Source: Saitoella complicata NRRL Y-17804 (Eukaryota; Ascomycota; Saitoellomycetes; Saitoellales; Saitoellaceae). Taken from it: a stretch of 64,000 nt of DNA. Positions 40,140 to 52,762 of the stretch are shown here, in pieces. Below the pieces are notes generated by a model that saw nothing but the letters and a program-made list of their open reading frames with translations, was not told the origin of the DNA and did not search any database. How positions within the stretch are numbered: the stretch's first letter is position 1; each line of letters starts with the position of its first letter. The stretch is taken from positions 558,001-622,000 of the forward strand of contig NW_017566993.1 of assembly GCF_001661265.1 (NCBI RefSeq), given 5' to 3'. A program made the translations under genes and the position numbers.

Positions 40140-43100
40140 TCACTGCTGCTGCTGGTTGGGACTGTAGGTAGGTGAGGTGGGAGAGTACTGAGGACTCGTG
40201 GGACTGTACTGAGGAGACGTGGGGGAATAGGTAGGACTCGTCGGCGAGTATTGAGGACTCGTTGGAGAGTACTGCGGCGACGTCGGCGAGTACTGGGGAC
40301 TCGTGGGAGAGTATTGAGGGGAAGTCGGCGAGTACTGCGGTGACGTCGGGGAATACTGAGGACTCGTCGGGCTGTATTGCGGCGACGTAGGAGAGTACTG
40401 GGGACTCGTAGGGCTATACTGCGGGGATGTCGGCGAGTACTGGGGGCTTGTAGGGCTGTACTGCGGCGAGGTGGGAGAGTAAGAAGGTGAAGTCGGCGAA
40501 TACTGCGGAGACGTCGGGCTGTACCCTGGTGACGTCGGAGAGTATGCCGGACTCGTGGGACTGTAGGCAGGCGAAGTAGGACTGTATGCCGGAGACGCAG
40601 GCGAATACCCAGGAGAGGTAGGGCTGTAGGCAGGAGACGACGGTGAGTAACCAGGGGATGAAGGGCTGATTCCGGAGAAGGGGCTTTGCGCTGAGAAAGC
40701 GGGGCTCTGAATACCGGCGCCGTATGGACTCTGAGCGCCGAAGCCGCCTCCGTACTCGGAAAACCCGGCAGGCACCGACGCACCCGACACTGCCAACGGA
40801 GAGAATGCAGCATTCCCATCACCTGAGGGACTCAAGTAACCCGTATCGTACACAGGAGACCTGTTGTCATAGGGCGTTGCGTCTCCATACATCGGCGTCT
40901 TGCCAGCAATGCCGTCAGCAGTCATGGTGATATTGTTTGAAACGGCAAACTGGGCAAGCAGCTCTTCATCAAGAAGCACGTCGAACTCTCCAGTACCCAT
41001 AGGGGCAAGTTGTCCGAGCATGATATTTTCAGAAACACCCCTGCAGTCATCCCTCTCCCCATGGGCGGCAGCCTCGTTCAAGATTTCCACAGTCTCTTCG
41101 AAAGACGATCTCATCAGCGCACCAGTCTCTGCACGGTTGATACCGAAACGAGAGATAGGCATAATACGTCCACGGTAGGTCATGATGTCACACAAGAGCG
41201 CCAAATGACGGTAGTTGACATAGGCACCATCGAAAGAAAGAACCTTTTCCAATTCACGATGCAAGGCAGCTCTGCATGCTTCAATACCAAAGACCTGGTT
41301 GATCTCAACAAATGAGTTGGAATAGATCCGCTGACAATCCACATGATCGAGCTGCATGACATCAGAAAGGTTAAGACCAACCGTGTCGAGTGTCCATTCT
41401 TTCTGCTTTTCATAGGCACCTGCCGCGTTGATAATAGACCTGTCTTGTTCACTCATGAAGACACGGTCGATACCAGGCACACCACGCAATGTAGTTTGGT
41501 CGAGCATAAGCTCGGCCATCCGTTGAAGGAAAGTCTCCTCCTCGAAAGTAGCCTCATCCTTGTCGTCGTCATCGCCCCGGAGAAGACGCGCGCGGATAAC
41601 GAGATAATCAGCGTTGTCCTGCTGCCACATAAGGAAAAGTGACTTGCCATGTTCCTGGCCCAGTCTACTTGCCACCTCTTCCATAGTCATTTCCTTGTCG
41701 AGCAGACTTGCACGGTCAAGCAAAATACGCAAAGTCCAAGGTGACATGCGTGGCAGATTAGCCTCAGCCTCGTCATCAGGAATTTCCCAGTAAGACTCCA
41801 CGAACTCCTTATCTTCCTTAATAACGGTCTCCTTCGGGTCGGGATCATAGATAATCTCCACGGACGAAGTGATGGACCTGAGCGTAGTATGCGCAATAGC
41901 AGCCTGGACAAGCTTAGCCATCTCCTGCTTCTCACGATGCTCTTTATCCAGATAGACAGTAAGCGTAGGCGTCTTCAGGTTCTCCGCAACGTTCAACACT
42001 TCCTTCAAACGAGGCACACCAAGGGTAACGTTCTTAGAAGACACACCAGCGTAGTGGAAAGTGTTCAACGTCATCTGGGTTGCCGGTTCACCAATGGATT
42101 GAGCGGCCAGTGTTCCGACCATTTCTCCAGGGTTCACGATGGCGTGCGCGAAATGCTTCTCAACTTCACCGCAAACCCAGTCAAAGGCTTGCTTGGTAAG
42201 ATGCTTGCCAATGACGACCTTGCTAGCCAGCCTGCACCTGACCATGATCTTGAACAATTTGGTGGCATTGTAGTCAGCAGTTCTCGTGATCTCATCTTCA
42301 CCCCTGAAGACTGTCAACTTCTCCAACAACGTTGAAACACCTTCATACACATAACGAGGAGTGATATCAATCGGTGTCAGGCGGGTAATGCCAAACTCCT
42401 GCAGCGCGTTCTCAATAAGACGGTTGATGTTAACGGGAAGCACAACGCCGGCGTTGTCAGAACCAGGGAACGCAAAGCTCCTTAAGAACTCACGCTCCTC
42501 CTTCAGTTCATTGAACTCCTTGTCAAGGTACTCAAGGTCATCCCAAATCGTGATACCATGCTCCAGATGCTTAGGGTGTTCCAATTTCTGACCTTCAGCC
42601 TCAGTGAAGCTGTAACGCTTCTCGAACTCTGCATCACTCATTGTGATAAGGTCAATCGACTGACCCTCCACCTCAACACCATCAAGCCCATCTTCACCGT
42701 ATGCAAACTGGATGATGTCACCCAAAGAGTTTCGTACAGTACCGTCGTATTGAACCATGACATCTTCGAGGGCCTTGACAAGACGACGCTGGATATAACC
42801 AGTTTCAGCGGTCTTGACAGCTGTATCAATAAGACCCTCACGACCAGCCATGGCGTGGAAAAAGAATTCCTGAGGAGTCAATCCACGAAGATACGAGTTT
42901 TCAACAAATCCACGGGACTCGGGGCTGTAATCGTCCTTGGCAAAGTGCGGTAATGAACGGTACTGGAAACCAAAAGGTACACGAGCACCTTCGACCATCT
43001 GCTGACCGACACAAGCAGACATCTGGGAGATGTTAATGAAGGAACCTTTAGATCCGGCAGATACCATCTGTTTAACTGCATTCGACTTTTTCAAACTGGC

Positions 43101-45398
43101 CTCAGCGTTCTTTCCGACTGTATCACGAGCTTCGTTCAACTCTTTCGAAACCTTCGATTCAAAGGTAATGCGCAAAGTCATACCAGCATCGGGTTTAAGC
43201 CTGTTGAGATGAGCATCGTTGATGATTGCAGTGACCCTGTCCTTCGCAGCCGCGATTGTCTCATTGATACTCTGCATGGTTTTGGGATCGGCGATGGTGT
43301 CACCAATACCAATCGAGAACCCGTTGTGGAGGAACCAGTAATTGGTGACACGTTGAATGCCGTTGAAGAAATCGCGACATACTTCGGGCCCCTTTTCACG
43401 CATGATGATGTGCACCAAACCACCCGGAGTAGCACCGACAGTCTTCTTGTCCACGACACCGTAGATAATTTCACCATCCATAATAAGCATACCTGCGTCA
43501 CTGAGCGGATTGTAATCCTTGCCGTCCTCACGCGACAAATTAATGCCCTTCGGGATAGCCTTGGACAAAATCTGCTTACCGGTCCACATGGGCTTCGGCT
43601 TCATAATAGCTGGTGGAGGCATATACCCGTCCCATTCAGGAACATGAAGCAAGATGTTCATAACCGCATCCTTACTCAACATCTCGTCCCTCAAAGTGAG
43701 CTTTCTAACACCACAAAGAGTATCCTGCACAATACCCATTACAGGCTTGTTCGATTGAGGAGACACGATCTGCCTGGGAACCCAGCAAATGCCACCCAAC
43801 TCAGCACGTGTCTCCTCTGATTGAGGTACGTGCATGTTCATTTCGTCACCGTCGAAATCAGCGTTGTATGGCGTTGTAACGGAAAGATTCAAACGGAAAG
43901 TTGAATAGGGCATGACCTTGATCTTGTGACACATCATAGACATTTTGTGCAACGATGGTTGACGATTGAACAACACAACATCTCCATCGTTGATGTGACG
44001 CTCGACAATATCACCGTAGTGGAGAGCGATCGACCCAGCGGTCTTGTTGAATCGCAAATCCATACGGTCACCAGATTCACGAATGACGAACTTTGCACCA
44101 GGATGCTCAGTTGGACCATTTCGTACCAGCTCGGTGAGTTTCTTGATGTTGTAAGGCGTCACACGTTCAGGATACGTTAGCGTCTTCGCAATACTTCTCG
44201 GAACACCAAGCTCATCCAAGCCCAAATTTGGGTCACCAGTAATGACAGTACGCGCAGAGAAGTCCACACGTTTACCCATGAGGTTACCACGAAGACGCCC
44301 CTCCTTACCCTTCAGACGCGCACGGATAGCCTTGATAGGACGGCCTCCCTTCTGCAATGCTTGGGGCTGGCCAGCAATATCGTTGTCCATGTACGTAGCA
44401 ACGTGATATTGAAGCAAATCAGCAAATTCGTTAACGACGTGCGCCGGGGCACCCTCCTGTTCACATCGGCGCAAACTTGAATTCGCTTTGATGATATCAG
44501 AGAGCTTGTGGGTCAAGTCATCATTGTTCCTCACACCCGTGCCCTGATCAATACTGGGTCGAACCTGTGGAGGAGGGACAGGCAAAATGCTAATGATCAT
44601 CCAGTCAGGGCGAGCGTATCCCTCACTGAGTCCCATAAACGCGAGATCCTCTGACGAGATATGCTTGAAGACATTCTGAATCTCGAGCGGAGTCAGAATC
44701 TTTTTGTCAGCAGGTGCGCCCTCCTACAGCCATATGTAAGCGTGCGTCAGACAGAAACAACTGATAAGTAAACAAACCTCAGCATCCTTCGCCTTCTTCC
44801 AGGTACCAACCAACCTCAGACCATCCCTACGAATGGTTGGCTGGGGGTTACCACAACCACCGTGGCCAATTTTCCTAGTACCATCGGCGTTGTTGACTTC
44901 CTCGGCGGGCGGGTTTGCCGCGCAAACCATCTTGCCCTTCGCCGCGGCGTGAATGATGGACAAACGTGCTGCAGGCGGGATATACTTTGCTTTCCGCAGG
45001 TGCTTAACTTTGTCATCGTCCTAAGCCATGTTAACAACCAATTTCTTTGCAGAGCGAAAGATACTGGCGTAAACTCACTTCGTCAACCTTCAATTTCCCG
45101 CAGTTGTAGCATACACATTCAAGGATTTTCTTGATATGCTTAAGGAAACCGATGTGAAAGACGGGGCGGGCGAGTTCGATGTGACCAAAATGTCCTGGGC
45201 AGTCGTTTTGCTCTCCATCGCACTGTATGCGTGTGTCAGCACGGAACATATCATGCACATCTCTCAGGTGAGACTAACAGTCTGACACTTGAACTGACGG
45301 TCGATTGTTCCGAGACGCGGGTCAAGAAGACCTCCGATACGTGGGCGAGTATTCGATTCGTCAAACGTTTCGGGGTACTCGATTTTGGCGACACTCAT
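40140..45398 (-). CDS. RNA polymerase II largest subunit (RPB1)
   Basis: Catalytic subunit of Pol II. Exons on the minus strand: 45398-45279, 45222-45079, 45020-44778, 44723-40140; 1696 aa, normal for fungi. N-terminal zinc motif (FKCQT-C, '[16 protein letters not shown]'), '[10 protein letters not shown]', the Mg-binding '[19 protein letters not shown]', the bridge-helix area '[20 protein letters not shown]' and trigger-loop region '[20 protein letters not shown]' then 'TLNTFHYAG' are all intact. The C-terminal domain is encoded at ~40162-40650: 23 full heptads of Y-S-P-x-S-P-x, 14 of them ending in Gln, followed by YSPNQQQQ. Three small introns (54-58 nt) cluster at the 5' end. It is divergent from Swd1, another Pol II-linked factor. 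Confidence 0.98.
40162..40650 (-). repeat. 21-bp tandem repeat array coding the Pol II CTD heptads
   Basis: Twenty-three in-register units of 21 bases (YSPTSPQ-type), with silent variation between units in the Ser and Thr codons, so the array is maintained by selection rather than newly expanded. Confidence 0.9.
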
Positions 45399-45965
45399 GG
45401 CTTTGCTAAAAGCGACACAATGTCAGCACGCATCCTCACAACCTAGCAGGGACGAGTGGGCAGGCAAGGCAATTCGAGGGGCTCTTTTGCAATCGAAATA
45501 CGTCCATCGCCAAACTCGCCCGCAATCGCCTCGTTCACCTGCCCTCAATATTGTGGCCACTTACATCTCTTCCGGACTCATAATTCCAAACTGGACCTAC
45601 GGGTTTCACGATCCGTCAGCACTTCGCTCAATGCAAGGACAAAAGAAGAATGCTAACCTCCTCAACCCTCTTGAGGGGAGCGCTCGAGTAAGAGAAGCTG
45701 GTCGCCATGGTGTCGTCGGAGCGCCGCAAGAGCTGCTGAAAAGGCGATTGGACGAATGACTTGGTGAAGGGTCTGATTCAATGAAGAAGAGACGGATCGG
45801 CTGTGGTGGATCTGGCAGGATACCAGTATCGTCCTCGGTGAATGATGCGATGCCTGTTGCGCGGCGGTCGTGGTGTTAGCCTGCCATTGTGCGTGGCTGG
45901 TGTGGCTGGAGAGTCAACATTACCGTGCGCGTGCTCGAGTGCGCTGTTGAGTCGCTGATGTCGGA
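45399..45965. promoter_or_regulatory. Divergent spacer, RPB1 / Swd1
   Basis: About 570 bases. Several overlapping short frames occur on the plus strand but none has a domain. Presumed bidirectional promoter; no distinct TATA. Confidence 0.4.
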
Positions 45966-47529
45966 ATGGCCAATCTCGAGCTCCTCGATCCTTTTGCTCA
46001 GGTATGCCTCCGCTGTTGCGCTTCCATTGTTGCTTCTCTAACGAGACCGTTTAGGACTACCCCGAGACTCTTGTAACCCAATTATGTGAGCTTCATCCTC
46101 AAAGCGCGACAAGACTCATTGCTGACATGTACCGAATCAGCATTTGGACACGCTTGCTGTCTCCGGTTCAACAGGACAGGCTCTCATCTAGCAGCTGGTC
46201 TACTGGATGGCAGTGTGGTAATATGGGACTTTCTCACCCACGGCCCTGTGCGCACGCTGAAAGGTCACACTCGTCCAATCAACTCTGTCAGGTGAGTTAA
46301 CGGCACGCGTCAGGGCTTTCATACTGCGCTTTGGCTGATCGTCACCTGCAGTTGGTCTCGTTGTGGTCGATACGTCCTGTCAGCGGCTCGCGACTGGAAG
46401 CTTGTGCTCTGGGATCTCCAAGATGGTAGCCGCTTGCATACCGTCCGGTTCGAAGCGCCTATATGGGGAGCTGATATGCATCCTTCCAACCATCTCATAT
46501 GTGTCGCCGCCCTTTTCGAAGACAAGCCATGTCTGGTGGACATGTCGTCTGGCGAAGTCGTGAAGCACGTCCTGCCGACAGTACCGCTACGGTCACAAGA
46601 AGACATTGAAGGAATGACTGAGAAACAAGTAGCAAGCGATGCGAGCCAACAGACTCTTGTTACCATTTGGGACAAATCGGGTAGCTATATCTTGAGCGGA
46701 ACAAGCAAGGGATGGATCAACATTATCGCCTACCCATCGCTCGACATCGTCAAAAGCATCAGAATTGGCAACACAAACATCAAGCACATGAGGCTGAGTC
46801 CATCTGGGCGAGAACTCGTGCTCAACCCAGCAGATCGTATCATCCGTACCATACAATTACCAGATCTGGCGACAGTAACGGTGGAGGCCGAAATCGAAAT
46901 AGAATACAAGTTCCAGGATGTTATCAACCGACTACAATGGAATGCTGCCGCTTTCTCTCAATCGGGCGATTACGTTTTGGCAGCTTCTCATAAACGAACA
47001 GAGATCTATATTTGGGAGCGTGCGTCGGGTACACCTTTGGTTAAGATTTTGGAAGGTACAAGAGAGGAGTTGGTGGACATGGACTGGCATCCGGTACAGC
47101 CTTTGGTCGTGGCGGCTGGTTTAGAGCAGGGTGTGATATATGTATGGGCAATACCACAGGCGGAGAACTGGAGTGCACTTGCTCCGGACTTCGTCGAGTT
47201 GGAGGAGAACGTCGAGTACGAAGAAAGAGAAGATGAGTTCGATATAGTGAGTTTTCTCTTATCCTCAACCTCCCAGGTCACTGGATTAACTAAGTCTGCA
47301 GGTTGATGACGAAGAGCTCAACAAGCGGAAAGCGGTAAACGAAGATGAAGACGTTGATATCACTACCATCGACCAGCGTGAATTGGACCAGGAAGGATTC
47401 AGAATACCCGTTATACTCGAGAAGGATGAGGAGTTAATACAAGTGGAGCACGTCCAATCACCCGTACAACCGAGGACGGTTAAACCAAGCACGAAGGAAG
47501 TCAACGGCGGATTGAAAAGGAAGCGCTGA
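45966..47529 (+). CDS. COMPASS (Set1 complex) subunit Swd1/RBBP5
   Basis: WD40 subunit of the histone H3K4 methyltransferase complex. Exons 45966-46001, 46055-46085, 46141-46291, 46352-47246, 47302-47529; 446 aa. It starts MANLELLDPFAQDYPETL, as Swd1/RBBP5 do. It continues with WD repeats: 'LAAGLLDGSVVIWDFLTHG', 'GHTRPINSVSWSRCGRYVLS', 'ARDWKLVLWDLQDG', then later blades to ~'GLEQGVIYVWAIPQ'. The post-propeller acidic segment 'VELEENVEYEEREDEFDI' matches the Set1/Ash2-interacting hinge region. The tail is charged and ends LKRKR. Five exons with very short 5' exons (36 and 31 nt) are well supported because each junction restores the family sequence. Confidence 0.92.
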
Positions 47530-47716
47530 GAACTATCTAGTATTGACAATCTTTGGAAAGATATTTCGAACCATGTATGATTAAGGACGGAGCGGCCATG
47601 ACGATGTGCATCTCCGTCTGGTGTGCGCCGCTTATGCCGCTTACATACTCAGATCGATTCCCCACTTCGAGGGCCGTGTTCATCCTCATCGAACCTCTAC
47701 ACCAGAGAAAAAAATA

Positions 47717-48744
47717 ATGTTTACCTTCAGAAATATCGCACATTGTGCCCGCCAGCAGGCTCGCGGTTACGCTACCGCCTCTAAGCCCCAGGCCTCCAAG
47801 GCTGGTCGCAATGCTGCGATCGGTGGTGGTGCTACTATCCTTGCTCTTACCGGCTGGTTCGCCAATGCCGAGGAGAAGGCCAAAGAGGCCAAGGACAAGC
47901 TTGTTCCTCCTACCAAGGCCTTGAAGGCTGATGAGTGGGTTGACCTCAAGTTGGTCGAGATCACCAAGATCAACCACAACACCTCGGTTCGTCACGGCGC
48001 CACCAAATTGCTATTGATCCGCTGCTAACAGGGTATTCGCAGGTCTTCCGCTTCCACCTTCCTGAAGACAACGCTGTCTCTGGTCTTGAGGCCGCTTCCT
48101 GCCTTCTCACCAAGTATAAGGGCCCCAACATGGAGAAGCCCGTGATCCGCCCATACACCCCCGTCTCCGACGATGAGCAGCGTGGCTACATCGACCTTTT
48201 GATTAAGAAGTACGAGGGAGGCCCCATGTCTACCCACATTCACGACATGAACGTCGACCAGCGCTTGTCCTTCAAGGGACCCATCCCCAAGTACAAGTGG
48301 GAGGAGAACAAGCACAACCACGTCGCTTTGATTGCCGGTGGTACCGGTATCGCCCCTATGTACCAGCTTTGCCGTGCCATCTTCAAGAACCCCAACGACA
48401 AGACTAAGGTCACCCTCTGCTTCGGTAACATCGCCGAGGAGGACATTCTTCTCAAGCGTCAGCTCGAGGACCTCGAGCAGGAGTTCCCTCAGCGTTTCAG
48501 GGCTTTCTACGTTTTAGAGAAGGGCCCTGAGGAGTGGAAGGGCGGAAAGGGATACATTGGCAAAGAGTTGTTGCAAACTGTCCTTCCCTCTCCCGAGTCT
48601 GAAAAGATCAAGATCTTCGTCTGTGGTCCTCCGGCTATGTACAAGGCTATCTCTGGTACCAAGAAGTCCCCTAAGGACCAGGGTGAGTTGGCCGGTATCT
48701 TGAAGGAGCTCGGCTACACTGAGGACCAGGTGTTCAAGTTCTAA
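47717..48744 (+). CDS. Mitochondrial NADH-cytochrome b5 reductase (Mcr1-like)
   Basis: FAD enzyme passing electrons from NADH to cytochrome b5. Exons 47717-47986 and 48043-48744; 323 aa. N-terminal presequence ([20 protein letters not shown]), then a short hydrophobic segment '[16 protein letters not shown]', the arrangement of yeast Mcr1, which is sorted to the outer membrane and intermembrane space. FAD-binding '[20 protein letters not shown]' (RxYT motif), '[10 protein letters not shown]', NADH-binding '[20 protein letters not shown]' and '[15 protein letters not shown]' are complete. Biased codons suggest strong expression. The intron is 56 nt, phase 0. Confidence 0.95.
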
Positions 48745-48978
48745 TCTTGCTGACTACATCCACTCTCTGACTGCGAGCATGGTCGAAGAAGGTACGATAG
48801 ATATTACAACTTTTTGGGGAGATTATGTTAGATTAGGTGGTTAAGTTGGAGGTGAAACCTATGAATGGACTGTATGTTGATCAGAAAGCTTGCTCAGTGG
48901 CGAGCACGTGCATCCGGCTCATTGCATGGTCTATATTTTCGGGCCCTGTAACGTAGATACGTGTACTGCGTATACTGT

Positions 48979-50431
48979 ATGCCACCGAAACACGGGTTTA
49001 TTGCCTGTTTACGACAGCTCAGATTTCAGTTCTACAGGCAAATGGCAAGGAATAAGTCAAAGCAGATCGGAGGCCCGAAACGCCATCTGGAGAACCAACC
49101 GTCTTTTGAGCCCCTCGCTGGGGCAGAATATGTTGTCGACGAGAAGTTTCGGAGAGTCAAACCGTACTACTTTGTATGTTAATAACCTCGTATGTGTGGA
49201 TCCTAGCTAAACCTATCACCAGGAATACCGTACAAACGCTAAAGAGCGATGGAGAGACAGAAATATCTTGGATGTGTTCGTCACTGAGTTTCGCAGCCAT
49301 ACGGACGATTACTACAAGATGACCATCGAGAAGGGTTTAATCCTAGTCAACGAAAAGCCTGCAGCGCTGGACACAATTGTGAAGAACGGTGACGTGATCA
49401 CTCACAAAGTACACCGTCACGAACCGGCCGTGACCTCGAAACCCATTGGGATCATTTACAAAGACGAAGATTTGCTAGTCATCGACAAGCCAGCAGGTGT
49501 TCCTGTACACCCAGCTGGCAGATACCGACACAACTCCGTTATCCATATCCTGAGAGTGGATTATGGCATCGACGTGGTTGCACCGTGTAACAGACTGGAC
49601 AGATTGACGTCCGGCATTATGTTCCTTGCTATGAGTCGCAAGGGCGCCGAAGACATGACTAAACAACTTGTTGAGCGTACAATCAAGAAAGAGTACGTCT
49701 GTAAAGTCTACGGAGAATTCCCAGACGGCGAGATCGTTTGTGACCAGCCGATTCTCACTGTATCTGCCAAGCTCTCTCTCAACCGGGTGAAGCCAGACGG
49801 AAGGGACTCAAAAACCATTTTCCAAAGGCTTCGGTACGATCCAGCAACCAACATGTCTATTGTCCACGCCAAGCCTCTATCAGGGCGTACCCACCAGATC
49901 CGAGTGCACTTGCAATGGTTGGGGTATCCTATTGCAAATGATCCGATTTACGCCAACCCCCGTGTCTGGGGTCCGGAATTCGGAAAAGGGGGTGCAGGGG
50001 ATGACGAAGAGATCAAGGCGAAGTTGCACTTAATGGGCCGTGGAGAGCCCGCAGATACCATAGCGTGGAAGGCTGCGAGGAAGGAAGGTGAGGAACCAAC
50101 AGGAGAGGTTCTAGATGGATCACTTTGTGAGATATGCGAGGTGCCGCTATATTCCGACCCGGCGGAGCATGAGATGGGATTGTGGTTACATGCATTCAAG
50201 TACGCTGCTGAAGACGGAAGTTGGGGCTGGCATACAGAAGTACCGGATTGGGCAAAGGAGTTCGGTGTACTGAAGATTGGTAAAGATTCGGAGGAAGCTG
50301 GTGTTGCGAGTGAAGTCGTAGAGGCGAAGCAGGCAGTGGGTGTTGAGGAGCAGCCTGAAGCCAAAAGACTGAAAACCGACTCAGACGCACCAAAGAGCTT
50401 GTGGGATAAGTTTTGTAATTTCTTTCGGTAA
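48979..50431 (+). CDS. RluA-family RNA pseudouridine synthase (RPUSD/Pus9-Rib2 type)
   Basis: Isomerises uridine to pseudouridine, probably in tRNA. Exons 48979-49173 and 49223-50431; 467 aa, or 446 aa from a second in-frame ATG at 49042. An N-terminal S4-like RNA-binding stretch ('LDVFVTEFRSHTDDYYKMTI' to 'GDVITHKVHRHEP') precedes the catalytic domain: 'DLLVIDKPAGVPVHPAGRYR', 'VVAPCNRLDRLTSGIMFLA' with the catalytic Asp in RLDR, 'KKEYVCKVYGEFP' and 'KPLSGRTHQIRVHLQWLGYP'. The ~130-residue C-terminal extension is Glu/Lys-rich. The deaminase domain of yeast Rib2 is absent, so Pus9/RPUSD2-like is the best name. The longer start adds a basic leader (MPPKHGFIACLRQLRFQFYR) that could send a form to mitochondria. 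Confidence 0.92.
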
Positions 50432-50569
50432 GGGCGTGATCTGCCAACGTTCCTGGCATTTGGAATGGCGGATGAAGGAAGTCACAGAAGCCTGCGAGGG
50501 TAAGGCCAGACCGTTGTCGGACATGTTCGGGATGGGAAGGCAGAAGTAAGGTTGCCAACTTATCTAGAT

Positions 50570-52580
50570 CTAAAGAAGGTGAATAAGAGTTTGGAGCATG
50601 TCCTTTTGCTCTGTCGCATCCTCCATGGTCTCCCTAGCTTTGGCAGCTGCGCCATCTGCTTCATCACCTGCTTCGTCGGCCGTTGTATCGTCAATGTTCT
50701 CCATGAACTCTGCACTATGTGTTAGCACACCAAACATTTCACATCTGGATAGATATGTACCTTGTAATACGGCTCTCACGTGGCCAATGTCCTTTCCTTC
50801 CTCCGTCAACAGTGCATTCAACTTGGCTTTTGCGCCATCATCTTCCGCACAAATCCAGGCAAGAACTGTATCTAAGATTTGCAGACAGTATAGGCCAGCG
50901 TCGATCTTTTGCAGATACCACTCAGGTTCTCGTTCTTTGAGATCTTCCTCGGTTGCCTGTGCCTTCTGCTTGGCAATCCGTCGCTCCGCCTGACCCACAC
51001 GCGCCGCGTACTCCCTGCGTAACTCGACCAGACGCACAAGCTTCTCGTAATCCTTCTCAGTGAACTTCGCCATTGTCCTGATTCGCGGTGGCGAGTCAAG
51101 CGGCAACAGTCGTAGCAACGAGGCGAAGATGCCGAGAATGTGCTCCATCGTCTCTCCATCCGGTCTCTTCATGAACATGCTGAAGACCGCCTTCAATCCT
51201 CCGGCGTCCACGATCTTTGTAGCCACTACTACACTTTGCCGACCAGACGTAGCATGATCCACGACCTTCACTGCACGAGCCTTCGACATCTTTCCCTCCT
51301 TTATCATGATGAGGCACAATTCAACTCCCTCCGCCTCGACGAACTTATCTTTGCCTGGGACTTCCTCGACGACAGAGCAAAGAGCATCAAACCCGTTCTC
51401 CATCATCTCCTCTTCCTCGCCGCCCTTTGCCGGATCGCGCTTGCGGTACGGTGAGAGTAGGCGAAGGAGAACATCAACGCCATCAAGTTCCGCAAGTTTG
51501 ACGCGGTTCAAATAAGACGACTGCACTAAGATGGCCAGCAGTTCGGCAGCGTACTGCTTGTTCTGGGAGGTAGAAGCTTCCTTTACCTGTAGACGCTTCA
51601 GGATCCACTGAAGGATGGTGGTCGTACGGACGGCCGTTTCAGCGAGTGCAGGATCATGCGCCGCAAGGTTCTCGAATATGCTCAGTGTGTGATATACACC
51701 GGATCGATCAACGTCTTGCGACTCGTCAAGCCGTGAGAGGTTCTGCGTAAGCATATCCATGATTTCGGCCTCCATCTGTATACCCTGTTAGCGAGTATTG
51801 ACGGGTTAGGCGGGTAAACGCACCAATGCATCGATCAGGGCTTTCATGTCCTCATCCGCTGCGTCCGTATCCTCGTCGGTCAGCTCACGCAAAACCTCGA
51901 CCACATCTATCGCGATATCTGTGTTCTCGTGAGCCAGAAGGTTGACCAAACTCCTGATGCACCCCAACTTCACGAACTCAGAAAACAATTCGGGCGTCTC
52001 ACCAAGAATCGTAAGGCCCTTGATCTCCGCGTCCAGGTCCGCTTCGGATTCCATGAACTTCTGAGGATGATCGAGGAATTTCGCACGCATCTCGTGGTTC
52101 TTGCTGATTGCTCGCTCGAACTTGAGGGCGAGTTTCTTGAGTTGAGGAATGGTCATTCGGTCAATCTGCACACAAGAGCGTTAGTCCCATCGACCGACAA
52201 GGTCCAGTCAGGCGCACCGTTTGATCCTGTTCCGCGTCATTCTGGTCCATAAAGTCGAGGATCTGGCTTTGCTCCTCGGTAAGACCAGATCCTTCGAAGC
52301 GTCCGCCTTCTTCGTCAATAAATGGTTCGTCAACGAAAGCTGCCGAAGCGTCCGCGTCCTCGGCAGGTCTATCAAGCTTCAACGCCTTATAAGCCTCCGC
52401 TGCAACGATCCCATTAGACATGACGCACAAACAATGACTGACAGTTGCAAACATACTCGGATCATCGGCAGCTGGCGGCTGCTTTCGCTTCAACGAAGAC
52501 GCTGGAAAAGTAGGTTTCTAGGAGACATTAGCAGCGCTCCTTGCAATTCCAACAAGACCTACCTTGAAGAAATCGTCCAT
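50570..52580 (-). CDS. CTNNBL1 (beta-catenin-like protein 1), spliceosome-associated armadillo protein
   Basis: Armadillo-repeat protein bound to the Prp19/CDC5L complex. Six exons on the minus strand: 52580-52563, 52517-52457, 52399-52218, 52165-51824, 51775-50761, 50709-50570; 585 aa (human 563). It starts MDDFFKKPTFPASSLKRKQP, a basic NLS-like leader. The body is diagnostic: 'LDFMDQNDAEQDQTIDRM', 'ALKFERAISKNHEMRAKFLD', 'HENTDIAIDVVEVLRELTDE', 'YAAELLAILVQSSYLNRVKL' and 'EHILGIFASLLRLLP'. An 18-nt first exon is well supported by flanking splice signals. The last intron's acceptor at 50710 gives 'VLQEFMEN'. The start is 182 bases from that of the divergent RBM42-like gene, another RNA-processing factor. 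Confidence 0.93.
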
Positions 52581-52762
52581 TCTCGCTGTTTGTATTTCTC
52601 GAGCTTCGAATGTTCATATATACGAGCGCGTTAGCCGGGAACCTTAATTCGTGCCACGTGTGGCGCAGCAGCGGCTTCGGTGACCTTCGCCTGCGATACA
52701 TACCGGTACGTGTACAGAACAGAACGTCTTAGCATTTACCCCCATTACAAACTTGAGACAGA

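Noticed and set aside
40162-40650. Regular 21-base repeats that might suggest a CRISPR or satellite
   Set aside because: The units are contiguous, in frame and encode the Pol II CTD heptads; there are no spacers.
40121-40822. Arg/Pro/Leu-rich 233-codon frame at the RPB1 3' end
   Set aside because: Out-of-frame reading of the 21-bp CTD repeat array.
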